DNA of 17,161 nt from Planctomycetota bacterium (GTDB taxonomy: Bacteria > Planctomycetota > UBA11346), in NCBI GenBank assembly GCA_024641365.1, contig JAHEDF010000026.1:1-17161 (forward strand), in the 5' to 3' direction. Made by a program: the position numbers and the translations under genes. The notes beneath the pieces are model-generated. The model did not search any database, was not told where the DNA came from, and saw only the letters and a program-made list of their open reading frames with translations. Numbering within the stretch: the stretch's first letter is position 1; the number at the start of each line of letters is the position of its first letter. Positions 1 to 6,930 of the stretch are shown here, one piece after another.

Positions 1-145
1 GATTTTGCATGCGTAAACGATACTGCACACCATCAGCCATCACCACGGCAATGCTCGCAACCACTAAAACCACCAACAGGGTTAATAAATAAACCGTGCC
101 GGTACGCGACCATGTAGACGTACTTGTCAGAGCTACGGTTATCAT
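1..145 (-). CDS. gspK: Type II secretion pseudopilin GspK, N-terminal 48 residues (partial)
   Basis: Reading the minus strand from the ATG at 145-143 gives an open frame to the window edge. It starts MITVALTSTSTWSRTG, then a hydrophobic stretch (TVYLLTLLVVLVV), then a charged region with QYRLRM. This matches the start of GspK: a short basic leader ending in Gly, then a membrane helix without the Glu at mature position 5 that the other pseudopilins have. GspK is the minor pseudopilin that caps the tip of the T2SS pseudopilus with GspI and GspJ. The start overlaps the gspJ stop (ATGA), so translation is probably coupled. Identity rests on position after gspJ and on the leader/helix pattern; the large globular domain lies outside the window. 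Confidence 0.8.
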   Translation of the reverse strand, partial: MITVALTSTSTWSRTGTVYLLTLLVVLVVASIAVVMADGVQYRLRMQN

Positions 146-843
146 AATACCGGCTCCGTCGTATCTGTTGTTTCAGGAGTCGCACTCATTGCTGTTTGCG
201 GTAAATCCACCACAAATACGCGGCGTGGTCCTCTGCTGCCATCGGCTAAGCGAAATGCAAAGGTAAGGCGAATAGCACGTGGGAAGTAACTGCTCGAATA
301 GCTATCAAAGGAGTCGTACCAACTTCCACCATCGAATGCTTCCATGCGAAATTCCGATAAATTATCGAGTATTAATTCAGAATTAACAGATTCCGATAAA
401 GTGGTTGAGAGTACATTACCATCCGCTTCACGTGTTAATGCCAGTCCATTTGTACTGGTGCGTACACTCCACGTCACATGGATTTGTCCGGCTGCGGGTG
501 CACGTTTTGCAATGACTGGACTAATGGTTGGCTGCGCATCGCGAAAGACGACTAAAGTACTGACATTGGCACCTTCAATGCTGGTGGTCGTCAGCGACAT
601 TTGTGCGGCACCAGATTCTGCGCTTTGTGGTGCGGACATAACATCATCAGCAAATAAATTCAGCGCGATTTGTTGTTTACCTAAAGGTTCTAACACAGCG
701 TACGATTGTCGTTCGGCGCGGATTGCACCAACTAATGCTGGTGACACGACCGCCATAACCAACGCCATAACGGTGAGTGCCAACAATACTTCTAATAACG
801 TAAAGCCACGGTGATGAATTAATGTCTGTGAGAACGTAATCAT
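142..843 (-). CDS. gspJ: Type II secretion minor pseudopilin GspJ
   Basis: A 233-residue protein with a textbook prepilin leader: 13 residues ending HHRG, cleavage before FTLLE (Glu at mature position 5), then a hydrophobic helix to about residue 40. The rest is a beta-rich periplasmic domain, as in GspJ, which is usually around 200 residues. GspJ forms the pseudopilus tip complex with GspI and GspK and is processed by the prepilin peptidase (not in this window). It overlaps gspI by 4 bases upstream and gspK by 4 bases downstream. A GGTGAG ribosome site lies just before the start. J rather than H or I is chosen from gene order and length. Confidence 0.88.
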   Translation of the reverse strand: MITFSQTLIHHRGFTLLEVLLALTVMALVMAVVSPALVGAIRAERQSYAVLEPLGKQQIALNLFADDVMSAPQSAESGAAQMSLTTTSIEGANVSTLVVFRDAQPTISPVIAKRAPAAGQIHVTWSVRTSTNGLALTREADGNVLSTTLSESVNSELILDNLSEFRMEAFDGGSWYDSFDSYSSSYFPRAIRLTFAFRLADGSRGPRRVFVVDLPQTAMSATPETTDTTEPVL

Positions 844-1250
844 AACGTGCTCACCGATAATGGCATGGCGATAGTTTCTAAAGTGACGCTACGTGGATCG
901 AGTGGATTGCCCCACATCACGGTCATTTTTACCAGCGATAAATACGGATCGCGCCATGGTGTCACATCAACTTGCCAACGAAATTCTACGGCATCTTCGC
1001 CATCGGTAATAGCATCACACGTACCTGATTTTCCGCTGCTGTCCCACGACCCTTCAGCAACTAAAACAGCAAGGCGACTTTGTGCGACGCGTAAGGCAAT
1101 GTCTTGATTACGCGCATGACTGGTGCCGCGCATTGCGGCGCTAATTCCAGCTAAGGCAACAGGCATCACCACTGCTAAAACCACAATGGCAATTAATACT
1201 TCAATTAAGGTGAATCCAGTGCGGCGTGTCATTGTTGTCATTGTTGTCAT
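840..1250 (-). CDS. gspI: Type II secretion minor pseudopilin GspI
   Basis: A 136-residue pseudopilin. The leader MTTMTTMTRRTG precedes the cleaved FTLIEVLIAIVVLAVV helix, and the C-terminal part (about residues 45-136) is a small periplasmic domain, the usual size for GspI. It is expected in the inner-membrane-anchored pseudopilus tip with GspJ and GspK. The first 27 bases are three near-copies of ATGACAACA, giving three in-frame ATG codons (1250, 1241, 1232). All would leave a functional leader, so the true start is ambiguous. The outermost ATG overlaps the gspH stop (ATGA), which favours it through translational coupling. Confidence 0.88.
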   Translation of the reverse strand: MTTMTTMTRRTGFTLIEVLIAIVVLAVVMPVALAGISAAMRGTSHARNQDIALRVAQSRLAVLVAEGSWDSSGKSGTCDAITDGEDAVEFRWQVDVTPWRDPYLSLVKMTVMWGNPLDPRSVTLETIAMPLSVSTL

Positions 1251-2020
1251 TGTTGAAAGTCCTCCGTGCGTAAACGCTGGCGGAATTCAATCGGACGACT
1301 TGGTGAAACAGCAGGCAATTGTGCGCCTGGGTAAATGGTTACGGATGCAAAGCGTTGTTTGGAAGCAAAGGTAAAACGTCCTGAAGGATCACTGCGGTGG
1401 TCAGGAAAAAATAATATGTCTATATAATCATGTGGCTCAGCAACGCCATCGGATCGTTCATAATTAAGCGTTACTTCATCAGCACCAGACTGTAAATAAA
1501 TTGGTGGTGCATTATTATCGATTACTAAACCAGTTGCGGTGTCAATTGGTTCAATCATAGCTGTCAAATTAGTTTTATCGACGCGCAAGCGCACGATATT
1601 CCCATTACTAATAGACTGCTCTTGGCATGCATAGGCTTGATCACGCAGGCGTTTTGCTGCCATATCAATGGAAGCCGTATCGCGTAGATTGCCTAAACGG
1701 GCCCCAACTAAAGCGGCACCAATGCCAATTAATACCATAACAAGCAATAATTCTAATAATGTAAAACCACGGCGGTAGGATGAACGGGAAAGAGAAACTA
1801 AACCGCAGAGAGATGAAAAGACAGATAATTTCCTAAAGAAAGTATGATAATATTGAGATACTCTGATATTGTGATTATAGTCCTTAACCGCCTCTGTGCC
1901 CTCTGCGCCCTCTGCGGTTAATATGTCTTTTCTCCATAAATAGACAAACAACCACGCTGACGCGCGCTGTAAGCGGCGTTTGCTGTCACGCAAAAAAGCA
2001 GTGATCGTTTGGACAGACAT
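1247..2020 (-). CDS. gspH: Type II secretion pseudopilin GspH with a very long leader
   Basis: A 257-residue frame whose prepilin motif (RRG then FTLLELLLVMVLIGIG, Glu at mature position 5) begins only at residue 86. The mature part is about 172 residues with a GspH-like beta-rich domain. The start ATG directly abuts the gspG stop. Usual leaders are roughly 5-30 residues; here about 85 residues precede the cleavage site. Residues 34-74 are encoded by a short inverted-repeat element (1801-1919). I find no in-frame ATG, GTG or TTG between that element and the mature protein, so any translation must read through the element. Either GspH is made with an oversized leader, or the gene is impaired. 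The family assignment is strong; functionality is uncertain. Confidence 0.82.
   Translation of the reverse strand: MSVQTITAFLRDSKRRLQRASAWLFVYLWRKDILTAEGAEGTEAVKDYNHNIRVSQYYHTFFRKLSVFSSLCGLVSLSRSSYRRGFTLLELLLVMVLIGIGAALVGARLGNLRDTASIDMAAKRLRDQAYACQEQSISNGNIVRLRVDKTNLTAMIEPIDTATGLVIDNNAPPIYLQSGADEVTLNYERSDGVAEPHDYIDILFFPDHRSDPSGRFTFASKQRFASVTIYPGAQLPAVSPSRPIEFRQRLRTEDFQQ
1801..1919. repeat. 119-bp inverted-repeat element inside the gspH leader
   Basis: AACCGCAGAG at 1801-1810 is mirrored exactly by CTCTGCGGTT at 1910-1919. Next to the right end are three 9-bp units related to GCAGAGGGC (about 1889-1919); the other end has a single copy. This looks like a non-autonomous dispersed repeat: small, bounded by inverted repeats and with no coding capacity of its own. 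On the minus strand it is read in frame as part of GspH, including LTAEGAEGTE. From memory, CCGCAGAGG-type repeats occur between genes in several bacterial phyla, but I could not search for this. I see no clear target-site duplication. Confidence 0.65.
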
Positions 2021-2620
2021 TTATTCAGACCAGTTGGTGATATCATCACCGCCGCCTTCACGGCCATCAGGACCATTGGACCACAAATCAAAACCATCCT
2101 GGCGTTGTTGGCCTGGGTAACGATAGTTCCACGGATTTTCCCATTGATCTTTAGGCACAGAATTGCCATCAATATAAGGGCCCTGCCAAGATTTTGCTTT
2201 ATCGCCACTTGGTGCTTCTACTAATACGCGCAAGCCTTCGCTGGCACTGGGAAATCGTCCCATATCTATTTCAAAACGATTGAGTGCTAAATTAAAATTT
2301 TCTAACTGGGTACCAGCCGCTTTAATTTTTGCTGATTGGCTTTGACCAACAAAACGTGAACCAACGATGCCAGCGAGTACCGCTAAAATGACCAGCACTA
2401 ATAACAGCTCAAGAATGGTAAACGCACTTCTAGAAGTCCGGAGGTCCGGAAGTCCGGAAGTCCGGGAGTCTTGTATGCGCTTACTTAATTGAGACATGGA
2501 AGTACCTTTGCAGGTTGGAGACGTGAAAGTGTAACGGGCACGTGAAGGCCGTAGTTTTTTGCTCTGTGCATTAATATTTTTAATGTCGTTGTTTTGATTC
2601 GCGTTTGTAATTGTGCTCAT
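2021..2620 (-). CDS. gspG: Type II secretion major pseudopilin GspG
   Basis: A 199-residue frame with a class III prepilin motif (SA then FTILELLLVLVILAVLAGI, Glu at mature position 5) at residues 67 onward. It also has the signature GspG C-terminus: RFPSASEGL, GPYIDG, PKDQWENPW and a glycine/acid loop PDGREGGGDDITNW that binds calcium in known GspG proteins. GspG is the main subunit of the pseudopilus piston. The ATG at 2620 overlaps the gspF stop (ATGA) and has a GGAG site. A second ATG at 2497, also with an AAGG site, would give a 158-residue protein with a normal 25-residue leader. The residue before the cleavage site is Ala, not the usual Gly, and an 8-bp repeat array encodes residues 51-63 just before it. 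Confidence 0.92.
   Translation of the reverse strand: MSTITNANQNNDIKNINAQSKKLRPSRARYTFTSPTCKGTSMSQLSKRIQDSRTSGLPDLRTSRSAFTILELLLVLVILAVLAGIVGSRFVGQSQSAKIKAAGTQLENFNLALNRFEIDMGRFPSASEGLRVLVEAPSGDKAKSWQGPYIDGNSVPKDQWENPWNYRYPGQQRQDGFDLWSNGPDGREGGGDDITNWSE
2433..2470. repeat. 8-bp tandem array (GTCCGGAA-type) within the gspG leader
   Basis: About 4.5 imperfect copies of an 8-base unit, GACTTCCG on the coding strand. The same unit forms the cleaner array at 10569-10604. The array ends three codons before the GspG prepilin cleavage site. Eight is not a multiple of three, so any gain or loss of one unit would shift the gspG frame from either candidate start codon. Confidence 0.75.
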
Positions 2621-3813
2621 TTAATTGCGCTCCAGAGATCAAAGATTGGTAACAACATGCCGACCACGATGGCGCCCACGAGCGAAGCCATGAGCAGCAA
2701 AAGCAACGGTTCTGCAAGTGAAACAAGTGTACGCAGACGACGGTCGAGATCACGTTCGCTCGTGTCAGCTAAACGTAATAATTCCTGCGGTAATCGCCCA
2801 CTACTCTCCGCAACCGCTAAAGTTTCTAATGCGGTAGCAGGTAACATGACGCCAAGGCCACTGAGCGCGTTGCTCAGCGCTTCACCTTGGCGGACTTTTT
2901 CTATCGCCTCTTGCAAAGCCGTCGCCAACGATGCGTTGCCAATGGCTTCACGCGACACTGATAACGCGTGCATTAATGGAACGCCTGCTTTGAGGAGCGT
3001 ACCAAGCATGCGGCAAAATCGTACGCGAGCGAGCGTGGCTTTAACAGTTCCAATGCCAGGAATACGTAATTGTGTGCGTTCCCACCACGCAGCGCCTGCG
3101 GGTGATGCGAGCAATGCTTTACCACCAAAAAATGCGACGACACCAGCAACAATAACCACCCAGCCATGATGCACTAAAATATGACTGGCTTGTTGAATAA
3201 CTTGTGTCAGCCATGGCAGCTCACGATTAAATGACGCAAATAAAGTCGCGAAGCGTGGAATGAACCACACTAATAAAAAAGCAACAACACCGCCAGCAAT
3301 AACTAATAATAAAATTGGATAAATTAATGCGGAGCCAACCCGGCCAACTAATTCTTTTGTGCGTTCCATATAATCAGATACTTGCTCAAGCACTAATTCT
3401 AAAAATCCGCCTGCTTCGCCAGCACGTACCATAGCAATAAATACGGGTGGAAAGAGCGTGCCTTGTGCGGCCATGGCATCGGCTAACGACGCACCATCGC
3501 GCACGCGCACATGAATTGCTGACCACGCCGCTTTTGCGGCTGGATGACTGGCCTCTTTTTCAATAACGGTTAATGCGCGCGATAACGGTACGCCAGCAGC
3601 AATTAATCCGCCCAGTGATCGTGCAAAATGAAGGACTTGTGCGGCTGGTACGCGTGCGCCCATTAATCCGCCAACGTTCGCGGCTTTAACTTCGGTTGGC
3701 ACTAAACCTTGTGCTTCAATAGCACGTTGCGCGGCAATTGGGTCGTCTGCTTCAATGCGACCCGTGCGTGAGCGACCATCAGTTGCTAACGCGATGTAAT
3801 CAAAGGCAGGCAT
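2617..3813 (-). CDS. gspF: Type II secretion inner-membrane platform protein GspF
   Basis: A 398-residue protein beginning MPAFDYIALATDGR, of typical GspF length. It has two T2SSF domains: about residues 60-185 (FARSLGGLIAAGVPLSRAL) and about 265-390 (FCRMLGTLLKAGVPLMHAL). Membrane helices are visible near residues 160-185, 212-235 and 368-390. GspF is the polytopic platform that couples the GspE ATPase to pseudopilin assembly. Its 3' end overlaps gspG by 4 bases. Unlike the other junctions it is separated from gspE, by 138 bases holding an inverted-repeat element. Its likely ribosome site (GAAGGGA) sits in a hairpin ending one base before the start codon. Confidence 0.95.
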   Translation of the reverse strand: MPAFDYIALATDGRSRTGRIEADDPIAAQRAIEAQGLVPTEVKAANVGGLMGARVPAAQVLHFARSLGGLIAAGVPLSRALTVIEKEASHPAAKAAWSAIHVRVRDGASLADAMAAQGTLFPPVFIAMVRAGEAGGFLELVLEQVSDYMERTKELVGRVGSALIYPILLLVIAGGVVAFLLVWFIPRFATLFASFNRELPWLTQVIQQASHILVHHGWVVIVAGVVAFFGGKALLASPAGAAWWERTQLRIPGIGTVKATLARVRFCRMLGTLLKAGVPLMHALSVSREAIGNASLATALQEAIEKVRQGEALSNALSGLGVMLPATALETLAVAESSGRLPQELLRLADTSERDLDRRLRTLVSLAEPLLLLLMASLVGAIVVGMLLPIFDLWSAIK

Positions 3814-3814
3814 A

Positions 3815-3833
3815 CGTTTCCCTTCGGGAAACG
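3815..3833 (-). promoter_or_regulatory. Hairpin covering the gspF ribosome-binding site
   Basis: CGTTTCCC (3815-3822) pairs perfectly with GGGAAACG (3826-3833) around a 3-base loop. In the minus-strand mRNA this puts the purine-rich GAAGGGA, the only plausible Shine-Dalgarno sequence for gspF, in the loop and 3' arm of an 8-bp stem ending one base before the ATG. The stem should reduce free initiation at gspF unless ribosomes or another factor open it. The structure is seen directly; the effect is inferred. Confidence 0.6.
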
Positions 3834-3953
3834 AGCTGCGAGTTTAATGTTGTTTTCCTCTGGAAAAAAACATGAGAAATATCGTACGGCCAAATGGCGC
3901 GTTGCATGTGGCGGAAGCCAAACTTGTAGCTCGTAGCTTGTAGCTCGCAGCTC
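3833..3953. repeat. 121-bp inverted-repeat element between gspE and gspF
   Basis: GAGCTGCGAG (3833-3842) is mirrored exactly by CTCGCAGCTC (3944-3953). The right end carries tandem 7-bp units related to GTAGCTC (about 3923-3953); the left end has one copy. The layout matches the 119-bp element in gspH, although the sequence differs. The right terminus overlaps the gspE stop codon (3952-3954). The interior shows no coding capacity. Confidence 0.65.
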
Positions 3954-5655
3954 ATCTTAAATTTCCTGCATGCGTATTACGTAAAATTTCTGCGAGTGAG
4001 GTTCTACCGTCGCGCACTAATTCTAATCCGCCGTCACGTAAAGAAAGTAATCCTTCTTTAACTGCGGTGTCGCGTAATTTTTGTGTCGAGGCACGTTCGC
4101 TGGCAGCATGTCGCAGTGCCGGGCTCATCGGCATGGTTTCAACAATCGCATTACGACCGCTATAACCAGTCTGATTACATTCGCGGCATCCTTGCGGTCC
4201 GAAAATATCACCACTGTGTCCAGGTAACATCATTAAGGCATCGTCGCGTTCAGCACCAGCTAATGGTTTTTTACATTTGGTGCATAATAAACGTACCAGA
4301 CGTTGGGCGACGACTAATTCTAAGGTTGAGGCAACTAAATAGGGTTCGATGCCCATATCGACTAAACGTGTTACTGCACCAGGCGCATCGTTGGTGTGCA
4401 ACGTCGATAACACTAAATGGCCAGTCAATGAGGCTTGTACGGCAATCTCAGCCGTTTCGCGATCGCGAATTTCACCGATCAAAACCACGTCAGGGTCATG
4501 ACGTAATATAGCGCGTAAACCTTTTGCGAAGGTTAATCCGGTACGGGTGTCGATCTGAATTTGGTTAATACCGTCTAAGTGATATTCGACTGGATCTTCA
4601 ATCGTTACAATTTTTAAATCGGGTTTATTAATGCGGGAGAGCCCTGCATACAGTGTAGTTGTTTTACCACTGCCAGTTGGACCAGTTAATAACACAATAC
4701 CGTGCGGAATATCTAAGGCGTTTTGAAATAAGGTTAAATCACGGCCGGCCATGCCAGTCCCGCTTAATCCAACGAGTGCGGCAGAGCGATCTAATAAACG
4801 CAGCACCACTGCTTCGCCATGTAACATTGGAATAATACTGACACGCACATCGACTTCACGACCAGATAAGCGTAATTTAATACGACCATCTTGTGGGAGT
4901 CGTTTTTCGGCAATATCTAAACTCGCAAGAATTTTTAAGCGCGATACAATTGCTGCTTGTAAACGTCGTACTTCAGCGGGAATTTTTGCTTCCACTAATT
5001 CGCCATCAACGCGATAACGAACGGCAAAGCGTCCTTCAAACGGTTCAAAGTGCACGTCAGATGCACGACGTTCGAGCGCTTCTTGTAAAACTTGATTCAC
5101 CAAACGAATAATACTGGCGTCTTCAGCAGCGTCGGCGAGATCAACTTCGGTACGTGCTTCTTCGCCTTTTCCTTCAACTAAACTTTGCACGGTGTCTGCG
5201 CCAACACCTAAATGTTCTCGTAGCGCAGCATGTAATAGTGATTGCGGAGCAATGACTAATTCTGGAAATAAACCATTGGCAGCAACGCGTACGGCATCAA
5301 GCGAGGTGTTGTCTAATGGATCAGCAACTGCAATGGTTAACGTGTCGTTGTTGGCGCTTGGAATTGGTAAGGCGCGTGCGGCTGCCCATACTCGTAACGG
5401 TACTTTTGCTAACCACGCTGGTTCTGGAACTAATTCACTTGGTAGCGTAACGACACGTAAGCCTAATAACGTCGCACACGCATCTGCAATTGCTGCTTCT
5501 TCTGCGACATCTGATAATGCATCTATAATGGAAGCACCACGTGCGAGATTTTCTGCGATGGTACTACGTTGGTGAACTTCTAACCCTAATTGGTCACATA
5601 TTTGATCTACAATTGCAGGCATGGCTGACACAATCATGGTTGAGGGAGGCAGCAT
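3952..5655 (-). CDS. gspE: Type II secretion ATPase GspE
   Basis: A 567-residue GspE/PulE hexameric ATPase that powers pseudopilus assembly from the cytoplasmic face of the inner membrane. An N-terminal GspE_N-type domain (about residues 10-150) precedes the ATPase core. Visible motifs are Walker A GPTGSGKTT (about 324-332), the Asp box TIEDPVEY, Walker B DVVLIGEIRD (about 388), the His box STLHTNDA, and a four-cysteine zinc motif, CTKC (about 458) with CREC (about 490). A GAAGGA site about nine bases upstream supports the first ATG at 5655. It heads the operon; gspD and gspC are not in the window. The stop codon overlaps an inverted-repeat element, so the natural C-terminus may have been changed slightly. 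Confidence 0.96.
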   Translation of the reverse strand: MLPPSTMIVSAMPAIVDQICDQLGLEVHQRSTIAENLARGASIIDALSDVAEEAAIADACATLLGLRVVTLPSELVPEPAWLAKVPLRVWAAARALPIPSANNDTLTIAVADPLDNTSLDAVRVAANGLFPELVIAPQSLLHAALREHLGVGADTVQSLVEGKGEEARTEVDLADAAEDASIIRLVNQVLQEALERRASDVHFEPFEGRFAVRYRVDGELVEAKIPAEVRRLQAAIVSRLKILASLDIAEKRLPQDGRIKLRLSGREVDVRVSIIPMLHGEAVVLRLLDRSAALVGLSGTGMAGRDLTLFQNALDIPHGIVLLTGPTGSGKTTTLYAGLSRINKPDLKIVTIEDPVEYHLDGINQIQIDTRTGLTFAKGLRAILRHDPDVVLIGEIRDRETAEIAVQASLTGHLVLSTLHTNDAPGAVTRLVDMGIEPYLVASTLELVVAQRLVRLLCTKCKKPLAGAERDDALMMLPGHSGDIFGPQGCRECNQTGYSGRNAIVETMPMSPALRHAASERASTQKLRDTAVKEGLLSLRDGGLELVRDGRTSLAEILRNTHAGNLR

Positions 5656-5850
5656 AATTTATGATCCTTCGATGCGGCGGCCTTTACAGACGTTCAAGTC
5701 GAAGAATACATACGACTAATTTTTTGTATGTTGTCATGATGTTGGCACTGTTTCTGCACGTGTATCTACGTCTGTCACCTGCGTGTCTTGTGCAGGAAAT
5801 AGACAGATGAGAATTAATATCTCATTATAGAGGAATGTCGCGCACAGTAC
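5656..5850. other. Intergenic region upstream of gspE
   Basis: Non-coding DNA that should carry the promoter of the minus-strand gsp operon. I see no convincing -35/-10 pair on the minus strand (ATGACA and TATGTA are 19 bases apart and weak), no operator palindrome and no plausible small gene. Confidence 0.4.
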
Positions 5851-5854
5851 CAAT

Positions 5855-5897
5855 AAACACAAGTGACATGGATTTATAACCCATTTCACTTGTGTTT
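5855..5897. terminator. Hairpin terminator downstream of the first paralogue
   Basis: AAACACAAGTGA (5855-5866) pairs perfectly with TCACTTGTGTTT (5886-5897), and the inner ATGG/CCAT extends the stem past one mismatch around a 9-base loop. It lies directly after the stop codon of the minus-strand gene ending at 5904 and probably ends its transcript. The T-run on the minus strand is short, so efficiency is uncertain. Confidence 0.6.
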
Positions 5898-5903
5898 TAT
5901 AAA

Positions 5904-6644
5904 TTAATCAAGCGTTCCGCGTTCGACCAACATGGCTTCTTGTTTTGCGGTTAATACGGAACGTAATTCATTACGTGCGGTTTTTAATACCGTATTAAAT
6001 GCTTCACGCGCTTTGCGTAAGCGAGCAAGTGCACTGACAATTTCAGTTTCATTTGCCTGTGCATCGCCAGTGAGCGTTTTTAGTACTTTTGCGGCATCCT
6101 GAATTTCTTTTAACGTAGGTTCTAATTCAGTGTCGCCGAGCAACATGGTTGAATTGAACATACTGCCGCCTGAACCACCACGTCCGCGTCCAAATGGAGA
6201 ACCGCTATTAGCACTTGGATCTACCATGCGGTGCTGTGATTGTAAATTTTCGACGCGTTCAATTAATGGTTGAATAGCGGTGAATTCTTCTGGACTCATG
6301 CCAATTTTTTTATTGAGTTCGGCTAAATCACGCGTCTTGCTTTCAGCAATACGTTCACGAATGCGTGGCATTTCTTTTTCCATGCGCTTTTGCATGACTT
6401 CCTGAATTTTTTGTTGGCCTTCAGGCGTACTTAAATCCACACCTTTTAATTCGGGATTTTCTTCGGCCATGCGTGCGAGCCATTGGGCGCGGCGGTCGTC
6501 GCTGCCACGGTTGCGGTCGCCGCCACGGTTGCGGTCGCCGCCATCGGTGGGAGCGCCGCCATCAGTAGGAGGCGCATCTTCAGCGAAGATGGCTAAGGGG
6601 GAGCATAAAGCGGCAATTGCCAAAAGATGAGTCAATTTGAACAT
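5904..6644 (-). CDS. Putative secreted helical protein, paralogue 1 (Spy/CpxP-like appearance)
   Basis: Not firmly recognised. From the ATG at 6644 it encodes 246 residues: a Sec signal peptide (MFKLTHLLAIAALCSPLAIFA), a low-complexity Gly/Asp/Arg tract, then a mostly helical, highly charged domain containing MSPEEFTAIQPLIERVENLQ and ending VLTAKQEAMLVERGTLD. The start at 6644 is chosen because AAGGA lies just before it and a signal peptide follows; the open frame continues to 6689 without such support. The helical charged pattern and the LTxxQ-like end recall periplasmic Spy/CpxP proteins, but this is only a resemblance. The gene at 6931-7590 is a clear paralogue. Expected location: periplasm. 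Confidence 0.7.
   Translation of the reverse strand: MFKLTHLLAIAALCSPLAIFAEDAPPTDGGAPTDGGDRNRGGDRNRGSDDRRAQWLARMAEENPELKGVDLSTPEGQQKIQEVMQKRMEKEMPRIRERIAESKTRDLAELNKKIGMSPEEFTAIQPLIERVENLQSQHRMVDPSANSGSPFGRGRGGSGGSMFNSTMLLGDTELEPTLKEIQDAAKVLKTLTGDAQANETEIVSALARLRKAREAFNTVLKTARNELRSVLTAKQEAMLVERGTLD
6505..6576. repeat. 18-bp tandem repeat in the coding region of paralogue 1
   Basis: Two exact copies of CCACGGTTGCGGTCGCCG (6505-6522, 6523-6540) are followed by two diverged 18-base units (6541-6576). They encode the Gly/Asp/Arg-rich tract after the signal peptide. The period is six codons, so changes in copy number keep the frame. Confidence 0.75.
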
Positions 6645-6689
6645 AATATATCCTTGAAAGGGGGTACGAGTGCATCGTCGATCTGACAA

Positions 6690-6930
6690 TGTTCTATATG
6701 AAGAACTGGCATTTATTTTGCATGAGATCTGTCAGCGGATGGTCAGATACGTATTCTGGCTCATTAACTGATAGATGTTGGTTTCAAGGTGTATTGGAAC
6801 GCCGACGTTTGTTGCTGTAATGCCACAAATGATAAACGTGTAGGTAGGCTAGTTTTTATCAAATAGGCAAAAAGCCTGACGACGAATCTTGAGCAGACCA
6901 TAAAAAGTCTGCACAGCGTTGTGCCGCTTG
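6690..6930. other. Intergenic region between the two paralogues
   Basis: Non-coding. It holds a small hairpin, GCAGAC (6893-6898) with GTCTGC (6907-6912), just after the stop of the upstream minus-strand gene. It lacks a strong T-run, so it is at best a weak terminator. I cannot pick a convincing promoter for the 6644 gene here. Confidence 0.35.

Noticed and set aside
2433..2470. Repeat array as a CRISPR array
   Set aside because: Units are 8 bp and contiguous, with no spacers; the same holds for the arrays at 10569 and 16300.
2498..2620. First 41 codons of gspG as a separate inserted element
   Set aside because: No inverted ends or tandem units are visible, and the ATGA overlap with gspF plus a GGAG site make it a plausible native start.
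4083..4511. Plus-strand open frame opposite gspE
   Set aside because: It is a shadow of the strongly supported gspE coding sequence, as are the other antisense frames within gsp, ilvB and fabV.
6645..6689. Upstream extension of the first paralogue to an ATG at 6689
   Set aside because: The signal peptide begins at the ATG at 6644, which has a good ribosome site; the extension would bury it.
6893..6912. GCAGAC/GTCTGC hairpin as a strong terminator
   Set aside because: Only a 6-bp stem and no adequate T-run on the minus strand; kept only as a remark in the intergenic entry.
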